A stretch of 64,000 bases of DNA from Antedon mediterranea (taxonomy: Eukaryota > Echinodermata > Crinoidea > Comatulida > Antedonidae), in contig NC_092672.1 in the NCBI RefSeq assembly GCF_964355755.1, forward strand, positions 496,001-560,000, in the 5' to 3' direction. Positions within the stretch are counted from its first letter, which is position 1, and each line of letters begins with the position of its first letter. Below, piece by piece: positions 11,947 to 22,623 of the stretch. The translations under genes and the position numbers were made by a program. The notes below the pieces were generated by a model. The model had not been told where the DNA came from. It searched no databases and was given only the letters and a program-made list of their open reading frames with translations.

Positions 11947-12298
11947 CTGATTTGTTTATATATATAAAAGTATCTCTTCGGAGATCCCGCCTCGTGAATT
12001 AAAATACTGAAAGATGAGGGTGTATCAATTTGATCTCTGTTGCGCGTGCGTACAACTGAGGACTAGTGCTGTTCCGCCGTACCACGCCGAGAATGTTAAA
12101 GAGTCGCTATCCAATCGAGTTCGAACAATACCATGAAAGCCCCAGTGGTCTAATGGTTAGGACATCTGCATATCAAGCAGGCGGTCTGAGTTCGAGTCTC
12201 GGTTGGGGCGACTTTTTCTCATTCTCACAGATTTTCTCATCTTTATCGTATAAAATTAATTAATTAAATTTCAGTATATCACCGGGCGGTTTAGAATT
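11947..12298 (+). repeat. tRNA-containing SINE-like repeat, direct copy
   Basis: Full unit of about 360 bp with the tRNA-like block at 12139-12211 (GCCCCAG/TTGGGGC acceptor stem, anticodon loop ATATCAA), ending in CACCGGGCGGTTTAGAAT. It is followed at once by a second unit, so the family can form head-to-tail dimers. Confidence 0.7.
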
Positions 12299-12299
12299 A

Positions 12300-12525
12300 C
12301 TGTTCTTTGCCTGATTTGTTTATATATATAAAAGTATCTCTTCAGAGATCCCGCCTCGTAAATAAAAATACTGAAAGATGAGGGCGTATCAATTTGATCT
12401 CTGTTGCGCGTGCGTACAACTGAGGACTAGTGCTGTTCCACCGTACCACGCCGAGAATGTTAAAGAGTCGCTATCCAATCGAGTTCGAACAATACCATGA
12501 AAGCCCCAGTGGTCTAATGGTTAGG
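12300..12525 (+). repeat. tRNA-containing repeat, truncated tandem copy
   Basis: Second direct unit, identical in structure to 11947-12298 but cut off inside the tRNA-like block just after TGGTTAGGA, where Penelope-like sequence begins. Confidence 0.7.
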
Positions 12526-12700
12526 AAAAGTTAGCAGACTAGCTTTCGGGCAACACTAGCCCTCCATCAGTGCAAGTGAAGGAATTTGGATAACGTCATA
12601 GTATAAAGCTGGCAAGTGCTGCCTGGGTGGACAGGAATAAAAGAAATATAACAAAGGGAGCCAGGGTGGAGTCTGAATAAGAGTAGAAAACAAAGAAGGT
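12526..12700 (-). mobile_element. Penelope-like terminal repeat (pLTR), copy 1
   Basis: About 175 bp repeated at 12862-13046. On the minus strand it ends in GGGCTAGTGTTGCCCGAAAGC. The hammerhead-like core is mutated here to CTGATGG. Confidence 0.55.
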
Positions 12701-12739
12701 AGCTTGGTAGAGGATTTGAAGATGATTATATATTTATAT

Positions 12740-12800
12740 ATAAATAAAGGCAAATTACTGAAAAAAATGACAATGCTGTGGGTATCAGTGGCTGGATCTC
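12740..12800 (-). mobile_element. LINE 3'-end fragment between the two pLTRs
   Basis: About 55 bp (AAAGGCAAATTACTG through CAGTGGCTGG) matches 10588-10636, the 3' end of the LINE remnant. It looks like a severely 5'-truncated insertion. Confidence 0.5.
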
Positions 12801-12861
12801 AATGGAGATACAAAAATAAAAAGCAAAAAGCTAAATCAAAACGATAAAGTAAACAGCCTGA

Positions 12862-13046
12862 AAAGTTAGCAGAGCTTTCGGGCAACACACTAGCCCTTCA
12901 TCAGTGCAAGTGAAGGAATTTGGATAACGTCATAGTATAAAGCTGGCAAGTGCTGCCTGGGTGGACAGGAATAAAAGAAATATAACAAAGGGAGCCAGGG
13001 TGGAGTCTGAATAAGAGTGGAAAACAAAGAAGGTAGCTTGGTAGAG
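12862..13046 (-). mobile_element. Penelope-like terminal repeat (pLTR), copy 2, with hammerhead-like motif
   Basis: The minus strand contains CTGATGA (12898-12904), a helix of GGGC/GCCC, then GAAA (12876-12879), the order of the conserved hammerhead ribozyme boxes. One extra A lies between CTGATGA and the helix, and helix I could not be drawn convincingly. Hammerhead motifs in the terminal repeats of Penelope-like elements are established, and the neighbouring GIY-YIG frame supports that class. Confidence 0.5.
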
Positions 13047-13185
13047 ATATAAACAATTTTGGAATGAGACTAAAAAACAGCTTAAATGGTGGTTAATATT
13101 GAAACTTAAATTTTGGTAGTCAATGGAATAATTTTACCGATCTGGGAGTATGTTCCTAATGTTAAGTCCAAAAGGTTTTGTGGTT

Positions 13186-13445
13186 TTAAGTAGTAATTCC
13201 CAGTGGTTTTCTTTGTCTTTGCGAGTTTTGTCGCTCCATTTGACATCGTGGTCTATTGCAATAACTCTGAAATTTGCAATCGAGTGACCAGCTGAAATTA
13301 AAATGTTCGGCTACAGGTTGATCAAGCTTTAATGTGTTGATAGCTGATCTATGTTGTGTCATTCTCATACGGAGAGTGTTTTTTGTTTCTCCGACGTACT
13401 GTTTGCCACAAATATTACAGTATATGAGATAAATGACGTTTTTGG
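13186..13445 (-). pseudogene. Penelope-like GIY-YIG endonuclease fragment
   Basis: The minus frame reads VIYLIYCNICGKQYVGET, then LRMRMTQHRSAI and VAEHFN, ending at TAA. This matches the GIY-YIG nuclease end of Penelope-like retroelements: Y-x-IY, then YVGET, then R..QH. The reverse transcriptase that should lie upstream is absent (a stop appears near 13450), so the insertion is 5'-truncated. The pLTR copies follow it directly at lower coordinates, the expected order. Confidence 0.75.
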
Positions 13446-13449
13446 TATT

Positions 13450-15235
13450 TATATACTGATACCTTTAACATGTATAAAAATATGTAAGTTTGTTTTATCA
13501 GTTTAATATTTTGTAGTTAATATATGTTTCTTTACCCATTTCTTGTAGCATTAGATACTTTTTAAGGTTTTTAAGGATACTAAAATGGTTGTATATTCAT
13601 GTAAAAATATGTAATTCCCTTTACTAAGTACTGATATATTAATGTACTGTATTGGGTTTGCTCTCAGAAATTATTTTGACAAATACTTGAACATTGGACA
13701 TTCTTCCAATATGAATTTATAACACAATCATTTTTAAAATAATGCGTTGTCTCTTTAACTTAAACGGTAAACCGTTAAAACAGAATGATATGACACATAC
13801 AATCATTGAATTGGTGTGTCAACATTAAATGTGGCGCATGATAGGCATAGGCCTACAGTATAAAGTCTTTGTTAAATCTATAGTTTTTTCATTCAGTTTA
13901 CACAGTGTGATATTGATGCTCTCGTTTGTTTGTTGCACACCTGAAATGTTTTTATGCTGCTTGTTATTTCATATAAAATAAATTATCTTTGTTTAGAATT
14001 AAGTGCAACACATTTTAATGGTGTTTGGTTAACTTTTTCATATTTAATAAGATACTATTATATGAATAAAAAGTTTGAAGGCAAAATATGATATATCTCA
14101 TAAACGAGTCTAATTTTCAATCTCGATTTTTGTAAATTGTGCATTTCTATTGCATACAGCAGACCCCTACAATGGGTTGAAGAGTCAAGGGTGTTTCAAA
14201 AGCCCCCAAGCTGCATAAAAATAACCAGTTAAAATCGGTGTGAATAAATGAACTCCATTTTCTTGGGAGCAGAAACAGGACAAATTTGTGGTAATCGGTT
14301 AAAAGGCAGCGCAAAATAACCCGGTTAAAAACACCCATTCAATTCAGTGTTGCCATTTAACCGGTTATCGCTGTTATCACAAAATAACGGTTATTTGATT
14401 GACAGCTGCTGACCCCGAGTCAACTACACGGTAGTAACGTTTGAATTAACCGCCAGGACCAATTGCATATAGCTTTCGCGTTGTTAAAGCTTCTTATTGA
14501 CTATGTCCTCTGGTAATTTAGCTGCCTAGAGGCGCGGCGGGAAAAACACAAGAATCAGAAATATAAATATCAAACAAAAGGAGGAAAAAGAAAAATAAAA
14601 AAGAAGATATATACATTACATATAATAAAATGTAATATATTAAACAAGATCCAGTTCTTTTCACGTTTCAAACATTCAGGTACACTATTTCATATACAAT
14701 AAATTGTACTTTTTTACAATAAAGTCAATTTAAAATTGAAATCAATAATTGATAGTAAATTAAGTTAATTTGGTCCCATTTGCTGTCATTTAATTACAAC
14801 AATGACAAATACTAATAGCCTACATAGTAGAATTTCATAGGTTTCACTTTGTATTTTAATTAGTAACAAAGCGAGCTGGCCTGCTTTATATCTGCTATGT
14901 GATCTACTAAACTTATAAATAAAATTCAACAGCCAACATTTAGGAATAGCTTGTACAGTATAAGCGTAGCATTACTAGCTTTGTTTCCTTATTTCCCCAT
15001 ATGTGTTCCTGCATAACATCATTGTATGATTTTACACTGATTATTCTTTTCGTGGTAAACGATGCATAAAACATGAATTATTTATTGTTTGGGAAATTGA
15101 TAGAATAATGCTTTCCGTCTGTATACTCTAATAGACCAGCATGTCTAAAAACTAGAATTTTTATATTGTTATTGTGAAATTTGTGATTGAAGAGAAAACC
15201 TACCCATGTCATAAATTAATGAGTGCAGAAGGTCG
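13450..15235. other. Intergenic, no gene seen
   Basis: AT-rich sequence with scattered short ORFs and no domain I can recognise. There is a GTTATC/AACGGTTAT-rich patch near 14350-14400 and a (TA)-rich stretch near 14600. Confidence 0.5.
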
Positions 15236-15660
15236 ATGTATGCCATTTTTCATCGTTTATAGTGCTGAATTTTGTATATTGTGTATAGAATAACAATTAA
15301 CGATAGCACAGGTGAAATTACAGGACTCATTCAAATTTGTTCATGAAAATGAAACATGAAAATGACAATTTCGAAAGAGAATTGTCTGAGCAAGAACATT
15401 ACAATTCAAGATAAAATTCAACACGAATAAGCGAGATGCGCTCTCTAATGAATGTGATTATCTACAGTATGACGATCAAATAGAAAACAAATTCATGTGG
15501 CCATATGATGACGTCACAGTTGAGTGATCACGCTAAAAAGATTCTTATGGCCATGGAAAGATACTGTATTGTAAAAAATTGAAAATCATTGAGATTGATA
15601 TTTTTAGATAATCGGTATCCCACATTTCTACAGAAAGAATATAAATAGAAGATCAGGTGA
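15236..15660. repeat. Outlying copy of the TGACGTCA-rich repeat family
   Basis: Diverged copy of sequence found in 22640-26335. Shared phrases are a GTGCTGAATTTTG block, GGTGAAATTAC.GGAC, GAGATGCGCTC, GGCCATATGATGACGTCACA and GAGTGATCACGCT. It includes one exact TGACGTCA (15508). Confidence 0.65.
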
Positions 15661-15821
15661 CTTACCTGTAATATCATTTTAACCAACGTAAAAGCTGAGA
15701 CAACAATATCGGGTAAAAGGGACTATAAATTCATGATGTTTTATGCGGTATAGATATGGTAGGCCTAATTCTATTTGTGAATTCTGAATTTGTCCTTTTC
15801 AATGATAAATATATTAACAAA

Positions 15822-16405
15822 ACTAGAGGGTACTCCGAGAGTACAAACCTCCGCCTACTGTAAAATTCCCCTACATAAAATTCCCCCTGAATATTTTTTT
15901 TTAACATTTTTTTTTATTAGTTCTATGTGTAAATATGTTAACTGCACACTACAAAGTTGTGGATGACAGTGTGGTGTAATGGTTATGTATCCAGCCTCTC
16001 ACAGTTGAGATCGCTGGTTCAAGTCCCACTGAGGGTTCTTTTTTTTTTTTATTATTCTTTTATTTTATTTTTTTTTTTTTGTGGACCTTGATCTTTGACC
16101 CTGACCCTTCAAAATTTAACCACAATTATATGATGTGTCATTGATCATTGTGGCTAAGTTTGGTGAGAATCGGATCAAAACTGTGGTCTCCAGGCAGTAA
16201 AATAGTTTTTTGTTAGTTGTGACCTTGACCTATGACCTTTCCCCCTCAAATTCGAACTCGTCCAAGCTTTTTGGGCATAGATCATTGTGTCCAAATTTGG
16301 TTAGAATCGGATAAAAACTGTGGCCTCCAGGCTGTTCACAGACACACACACAAACACACACACAAACATACAGGGGTGAAAACATAACCTCCTTGGCGGA
16401 GGTAA
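15822..16405 (+). mobile_element. tRNA-derived SINE or MITE-like element with CCTCCGCC ends
   Basis: Left end ACTCCGAGAGTACAAACCTCCGCC and right end CCTTGGCGGAGGTAA carry complementary CCTCCGCC/GGCGGAGG motifs. Inside, 15965-16037 resembles a pol III promoter (A box TGGTGTAATGG, B box GGTTCAAGTCCC). Then come two copies of a TTTGG..AGAATCGGAT.AAAACTGTGG block and an ACACACACAAACA tail. Similar modular elements are common in marine invertebrates. Confidence 0.6.
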
Positions 16406-16409
16406 CAAT

Positions 16410-17020
16410 AAATATAATTATAATGTTAATGTATTAATAATCATTTGTGTTATCCAGGATCAGTTCTATATTTATTTCAACAAGCTGTAAAACTAGATTA
16501 AAACATATTGCCAGAGAACAGACACAAGTTTATTCACGTCCATCATCTGGACATAAACACGAACTACTAAAAGTAGTTCAGATGATTAATATTTGTTGCT
16601 TTCCCTTTATACATATGATTGATATATAATACATTTTACTAAATTACTACAACTATCATTTTGTAATACCAGCTTACAGTGCCCATTAGCAATATATACC
16701 AGATATACACAATAGATCATTCAAGCGCCTGTGCGATTCTTAGAATAAGCTCCTTTCATTTTTTTGTATTATCAATTTGACGTTGAATATGATAATAATG
16801 TTTAATTTTAAGCACTGCTTTTATGTATATTTTGCAGACAGAAAGACAGACATGCAGACAGAAATATTTCCTCTATACAAACTATAATTATTGAAAGGTA
16901 CAAATACAATGTAAAAATATTTCCGGTTTATTGTTCCATTTACAGAAATGTTCATACAGTAAGTCCCAGATCTATCGACCCGATTGGCTGATACAAAGGC
17001 AGCGGGAGAGGTGAAAGCAC
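16410..17020. other. Intergenic, no gene seen
   Basis: AT-rich, with a GACAGACATGCAGACAG short tandem near 16840. No coding signal recognised. Confidence 0.4.
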
Positions 17021-17027
17021 TAGAACA

Positions 17028-17262
17028 GTTTTATACAATGTTGAATACAGAACAAGATAGAGCTTTACATGGGTATGTTTTATACAATGTTAAATACAGA
17101 ACAAGATAGAGCTTAATATGGGTATGTATTATACTGTACAATGTTAAATACAGAACAAGATAGAGCTTAATATGGGTATGTATTATACTGTACAATGTTA
17201 AATACAGAACAAGATAGAGCTTTATAATGGGATATGTTTTATACAATGTTAAATACAGAACA
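17028..17262. repeat. About 50-bp tandem repeat, left block
   Basis: Four to five copies of a unit containing TACAATGTTAAATACAGAAC and AAGATAGAGCTT. The same unit resumes at 17975-18108 on the other side of a LINE fragment, so the LINE appears inserted into the array. Confidence 0.8.
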
Positions 17263-17910
17263 AGTATTCTGAATAATACTGGATTTAATCATGTATTTTC
17301 AAATAACATACCTATAGATTCAGCATGGTTTAAATCTTTTAAGTGTGTTAATCGTCAAATGTATGAATTGGATTGGTTTAATAAAAGCTGTACCAAACCA
17401 TCATTATCACTTTATGTTAAATTTAAAAAAAGGCCTGAGTTAGAAAATTATCTTACTGATTTTCATGGTGCTCAATTGAAATTTAAGGCAAGGTCAAATA
17501 CTCTTCAACTTGAAAGTAGATTAAGTAAATGGGATATGAATAATACTGGTAATTGTATGTTATGTAAGTATGAACCTGAAGATTTATATCATTTTATGTT
17601 AAATTGTAAAGTACTACAAGAAGTGCGAATTTCAGAATTTGAATGCTTGGAACAAAACCTTAATGATTCTGGTCTTTCAGATCTATGGAATTCACTCCAG
17701 TTAAATAATTCAGAGGTTATCTTAATGAGTATACTTGGTGGTGATTGTTCTGTTCTCATTCCAACAATGTCGATTAATATGGTAAACAAAGCCCATGACA
17801 TTCTTGATAAATTCTGCAAATCATATCTTAAGAAAGCATGGGCCTTTAGACAACGTATAAAGTCTAACATTATCGCGCGAATGATTTTTTATATTTTTTA
17901 TTGTATGTAA
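17263..17910 (+). pseudogene. LINE ORF2 C-terminal fragment
   Basis: An open frame, part of 17227-17910, encodes FKARSNTLQLESRLSKWD, then C-x2-C, ..LYHFMLNC. This arginine..KW..C..LC..E..H...C arrangement is typical of the zinc-knuckle end of non-LTR retrotransposon polymerases. No RT catalytic block is present, so it is a 5'-truncated insertion. The first residues of the frame come from the surrounding tandem repeat. Confidence 0.7.
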
Positions 17911-17974
17911 TTTGGTTTAGTTATCTTACTTTGTTCTTTTTCTTTTTTTTTATATCAATTCTGTTTACAGTCAT

Positions 17975-18108
17975 CATACAGAACAAGATAGAGCTTTATA
18001 TGGGTATGTATTATACAATGTTAAATACAGAACAAGATAGAGCTTTATATGAGTATGTTTTATACAATGTTAAATACAGAACAAGATAGAGCTTTATATG
18101 AGTATGTT
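17975..18108. repeat. About 50-bp tandem repeat, right block
   Basis: Three more copies of the 17028-17262 unit, beyond the LINE fragment. Confidence 0.8.
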
Positions 18109-18111
18109 CGT

Positions 18112-18359
18112 CGTGAGGTGGTTTCCCGAATGATCGCAAAATCAAAACGGTACTGGGTATGACCAACTAGCGTTCTTGTCACCAACTAGTCATCCATTCA
18201 TAGAAGTACTGATGTAGTAGCCTATCTGTACGGTGATCATAGAATGAATGTGACCCGAGACATGACTAACTACGACTTTGGTGAGTTGGTGACAATAACG
18301 CTAGTTGGTCATACCCAGTACCGTTTTGATTTTACAATCATTCGGGAAACCACCTCACG
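18112..18359. mobile_element. Hairpin MITE with TIRs of about 77 bp
   Basis: The left arm 18112-18189 starts CGTGAGGTGGTTTCCCGAAT. The right arm 18284-18359 is its near-perfect reverse complement. The centre also contains a smaller inverted pair (CATTCATAGA/AGAATGAATG). It borders the 50-bp array. No coding capacity. Confidence 0.85.
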
Positions 18360-18404
18360 ATATTATTTTAATTATTATATTAATTTATAACACTAATTAT
18401 TCCA

Positions 18405-18690
18405 ATATGGCATTGTTCTCAATAGAATTAAATTTGCTGAGTGGAGTGGCAGCCATTTTGAGATTTCCAATGCCTGATATTGAGGATGAGATTGGATCAA
18501 GCTCATATGAGGATTAAATGGATTTATAACAATCCATGTCTAAGGTTATGAAAATGTTATGCCAGCATTTTTCAAATAACGTTGAAGCCATTGTTCTCAA
18601 TATAATTGGATTTGGAGAGAGTGGAGTGGCAGCCATTTTTCAATGCCTGATATTGTAGTTGATATTCGATTAAGTGCATTTGTAAATTTA
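18405..18690. repeat. Two diverged direct copies, about 180 bp apart
   Basis: CATTGTTCTCAATA.AATT through CAATGCCTGATATTG occurs at about 18411-18485 and 18591-18655. The small ORF at 18305-18517 lies over the first copy and has no recognisable domain. Confidence 0.5.
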
Positions 18691-20105
18691 AACAGATATA
18701 TTAATGATAATGATATAGAACTAAAGCTGAATTGCTTGAGAAAACATACATAATTAAACAACTCTATAAACACAAGGAAGCAAAGTTTGAAGAGCAGCTG
18801 AGCTGACCGTCAACCATGTTTGCACAGTCAACATTTTACTTAGGGACTGTTTTCAAATGAGTATCAATGCAATCAATCAACACAAACTTACTATTCATTG
18901 TAAATAAAGGATTCAACTATTAACATTAATCAATTAATATATCACTTTTATAAAAGTGGCAACTCAAATTATATAACAAAAGTAGAGAAACAAATATATA
19001 TAAAGTATAACCAAAATACAGGGCAAGTTTATTGAATTTCATGTGCACAAGGTACAATCCTTCAATCATGAGAAAGACCTAACCTAACAGTCCTTGGTTT
19101 GTACATATTTAAAACTAGAGCAGCCAAAAACACAAAACATAAGGGTCATTTGAGCATTTCAAAATTGTAAAACTTTTTTGCATTTTGCGCACGCACTTGG
19201 GCTTACAGCTCGTACAAAGCGTATAAAAATGGTTTTTGCAATTGATTTTAGTTTTTCATAGCTAAATTTCATTCATTTGAACTTGAATTGCAAAATAACG
19301 ATGCACGTGCACGTTAAACTTAACTTAATAATCATGTGCTAAAGTACATGTATGCAAATTTGTTCAAAAATATACCTATTTTAATCTGTTATAGCTCATC
19401 AGGATGGCTGATTACCTCATTTTATTAAGATGATAGGAAATAAACAAACAAACTTGTAGGCTTTTAAATGTACCAATTGCCTACTTTAAACATAACAGTC
19501 ATCATTGAAACTCTTTTAACTTGTAGAGTGCCAAAATCAAATGTTTTTTTTTTTGTCTTGTGTGGGTTCGTCCAACTTTTATTATCATACTCTATTAAAA
19601 ATATTATATTTTTTGAGCATATTTTTTCCTCTCGTTTATATGTTACAACGTTAAAAGTATTGTCACATGTCACATGTTTTAATGGATGTCTAATATGAGC
19701 ATAGTTCAAAGGTTTATGACCATACAATAGGCCATAATTGGACAAAATGTGTTATTAGACTCTACAGAAACATGTATTTTCTTAACAATTTGACACTAAA
19801 AAATAATTTCATAGTTATGCGATTCTGTCAATAATGTTAGAATCGGCCATTTTTTTTTGCACAAACATGCCATTAAACTAAATATAAATGTGTAGTTTCT
19901 GAACAATTTAAGGACTAGTTTGTATCTCTCCGATTAGTGGTTGCTAATGAAATGAAATCAAGGTTAAATGTCAGTCATGTTAGAAATAGCACTTCCTTCC
20001 ATTCATTTTTTGACAAACTTTTGCATTAAAGTGAATATAAAAAACATATTCTAAAGATGTTGACACCATATCAAGTATCTCTGACTAGCGGTTTTCCAGA
20101 TATCC
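18690..20105. other. Intergenic, no gene seen
   Basis: AT-rich sequence. The overlapping short ORFs at 19464-19745 show no domain. Phrases such as TTTTAACTTGTAGAGTGCCAAAATCA recur near 26400, so part of it is repetitive. Confidence 0.45.
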
Positions 20106-20109
20106 CCTA

Positions 20110-20640
20110 ATAATCGCATATGATCAACCACATCCAGAACTGATCCATTTAAGGTAAAGTTAGCTGACATATAATCATTTCAGGAGTTTTTGGTTTAAGA
20201 AAATGTATAGTAAGGATGTGACACTAGAGGGTTTGGGTACCATTATTAGCAGACACCATTCATTCAGGTAAAGCATTCATAGGGACAACTTCACCAATGG
20301 TGAGGTCATCTACATATTATTTCCAGATCATCTGCAGTTATCAAACAGGGCGTAATTAATATTAATAAGAACGAGAAATAACACCGGCCCAAAGTAGTGT
20401 TCCCTGGGGGACACCACATTTAATGGGAAATGTAAGAGGACTGGGTGCCCGCAAACCTGGTGTGCATTACTCTGCCACTGAGCAAGCTGCAAACGATGGG
20501 AATAAAAGACGACCTCACCCCACAATTAACTTTCTTAGTGATCAATACGATCGAATGCCTTCATAAAATCAATCGCACAGATATTAACATAATTTCCTCC
20601 TTTATCCACATTCCTAAGAATTCAGGGGCGGACGCAGGGG
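20110..20640 (-). pseudogene. Second, more decayed copy of the 10.6-11.7 kb LINE RT
   Basis: The stretch parallels 10620-11150: GGTTTGGGTA, ACCTTCACCAATGGTGAGGTCAT-like sequence, then CCCTGGGGGACACCAC (minus strand GVPQG block), GCTGCAAACGATGGGAATAA and ATCAATACGATCGAATGC. Frames are broken repeatedly. It is a fragment of the RT catalytic region only. Confidence 0.7.
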
Positions 20641-20956
20641 TGTTGCCCCAGTTGACCGGGCAGCACCCTTAATTCATACTAAATTTTTTTTTTCCCACTT
20701 ATTAAATTTAGATCCTATTTCATCGTAAATAATAACCATTAACGTTATAGAATTCCAGGGTTGGAAGAGAATGTAAATTGACAGACTGCAGCAGTCAACA
20801 ATGCCGTGCACATTTTACCAAATAGACTGTTTAAGTTGTGCGTCTCCATGTTTGTAATACGAAAAATAAATTTAAACATGAATGCGTTGATATTCATTGC
20901 AATGAAACCAACTATCGTCCTTTTGAGCCGTCCTTATTTTGTACAATATATACTAT

Positions 20957-21627
20957 TACCGTACTGACGCGGGTATAAGCCCACCCCCCTCGAACATGAA
21001 ATCACGTCAAGTTTGGGGGGTGGGCTTATACCCGAGGATCCAAAAATGCAGATCGTCAAAAACAGCACATGTACACTGTATATTCCACTATGCGAGCGAG
21101 CGCCCTCACGTGTAGGACGTTGCCTCTAAATACACGAGGTGTAGAGTGTCGGAAAATCAAGTTTATAGTTCGTGTAATTTATCGTAAAATATCTTATTTT
21201 AAACATCAATTTAACAAGAATTTATCAAGCAGAAAAGCAAGTATACAATGTTCGTTAAATAGAAATGTACCAAAGAAATTTAATAAGCTTGTTTATGGCA
21301 GCCGATACCAAATAGTGGTTTTCCGTTTTGGCGACTTGTAGCGTCGTGTGTGAAGCGATCTTCGACCGCGATGGAGTGTAAACAAAACAGGACCGCTAGG
21401 CCTCATATGGCCTAGCGTATATTAGCCTAGCTTGGTTATGATCAAAGGTAGGTGTATTCGGTGTATCGACGTCGCCAAATACAAAATAATATATTACGAC
21501 ACACACTGTAGATCTTCGAATTAATGGATGGGCTTATACCCGAGTGCCTAATTTTTCATGAAAATTAGTCAAAAGTTGGGGGTGGGCTTATACCCGAGTA
21601 TGGGCTTATACCCGCGTCAGTACGGTA
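20957..21627. mobile_element. About 670-bp TIR element
   Basis: Ends are TACCGTACTGACGCGGGTAT and its exact complement, extending over about 27 bp. The motif GGGCTTATACCCG is repeated in subterminal positions (about 21018, 21530, 21585, 21602). The terminal TA...TA would fit a Tc/mariner-like TA target. A 90-codon frame (21069-21341) inside has no recognised domain. Confidence 0.75.
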
Positions 21628-21629
21628 AT

Positions 21630-22620
21630 CGGAAACGGAAAAAATACTAGTTCAGAGAGAGCGCACCACATGTTTATTAATTATTCATTCGTTTTCTTTC
21701 AGTATAATAGGGTAACCCTCTCAGTAATAATATAAAAACTGCTCTTTCGAGGGGCCTTACGACATGCACATTTCGTTTTCGTATAGTAGTGTAGCCCTCT
21801 CAGTAATAATAAAAAAAAGTTTGTGATGTCGATGCGTGTCCCTTCCCCCTCCCCCCCCCCTTTCACTTCTTTTGCTAGTTTTTATAACCTTCCAAGGCTC
21901 GGTATAACTAATAGGAGTTCACATCCCTTGGATCTGCCTTTTAATGATGCATGTTATTGTTAAATGCATGCAATGTTTAGTACTTTTGTGCAGTATTACA
22001 GGTCGAAACTCCACGAAATTAATACAGTACAATATCGGCTCTCAACAATTTTATTATAGTATTTTTCAGTTTTTGTAGCACTGTAGCTTATACCTGTCTG
22101 AGAAATCAATCTAAGTCTTAGTTTTTAATAGAGATATCTCTATTAATAGAGATATCTCTATTTAAAACTAAGATATCTCTATTAAAAACTAAGATATCTC
22201 TATTGCTTGAATAAATGACAGCTTAGCGCGCCATACTTTTGCTTAATATGAACACATGCGGAAAGATTAGACCTACGAGAATAAAGAATATCATTTGTGT
22301 AATGTTAATTTTAAATTCTATTCTATTATACAGTACATTGATAAATAAAGGAAACTTTAAATAATCATGTATATTATTACACAAAAGATGGAAATATTAT
22401 AGAACCACGAGAATAAAAAATGTACATATACAGTAGGCCTACTGTATTTTTGTAATTTAATGTAATTTTGCTGACTTACAATTACATAACACACACACAC
22501 AAGTCACACACACCCACACAGTACTAACTAGAATAGACATGGGCTTTAATAAACTTTAGTAATAAATTCTATTAAAAAACACTATAAACTAAAGGCTGAT
22601 TATAATAATAATAATAACTA
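21630..22620. other. Intergenic with simple repeats
   Basis: Contains two GTAGCCCTCTCAGTAATAATA-like copies (21712, 21791), a local GATATCTCTATT direct/inverted cluster (22130-22203) and a CACACA tract near 22490. No gene recognised. Confidence 0.45.
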
Positions 22621-22623
22621 GAA

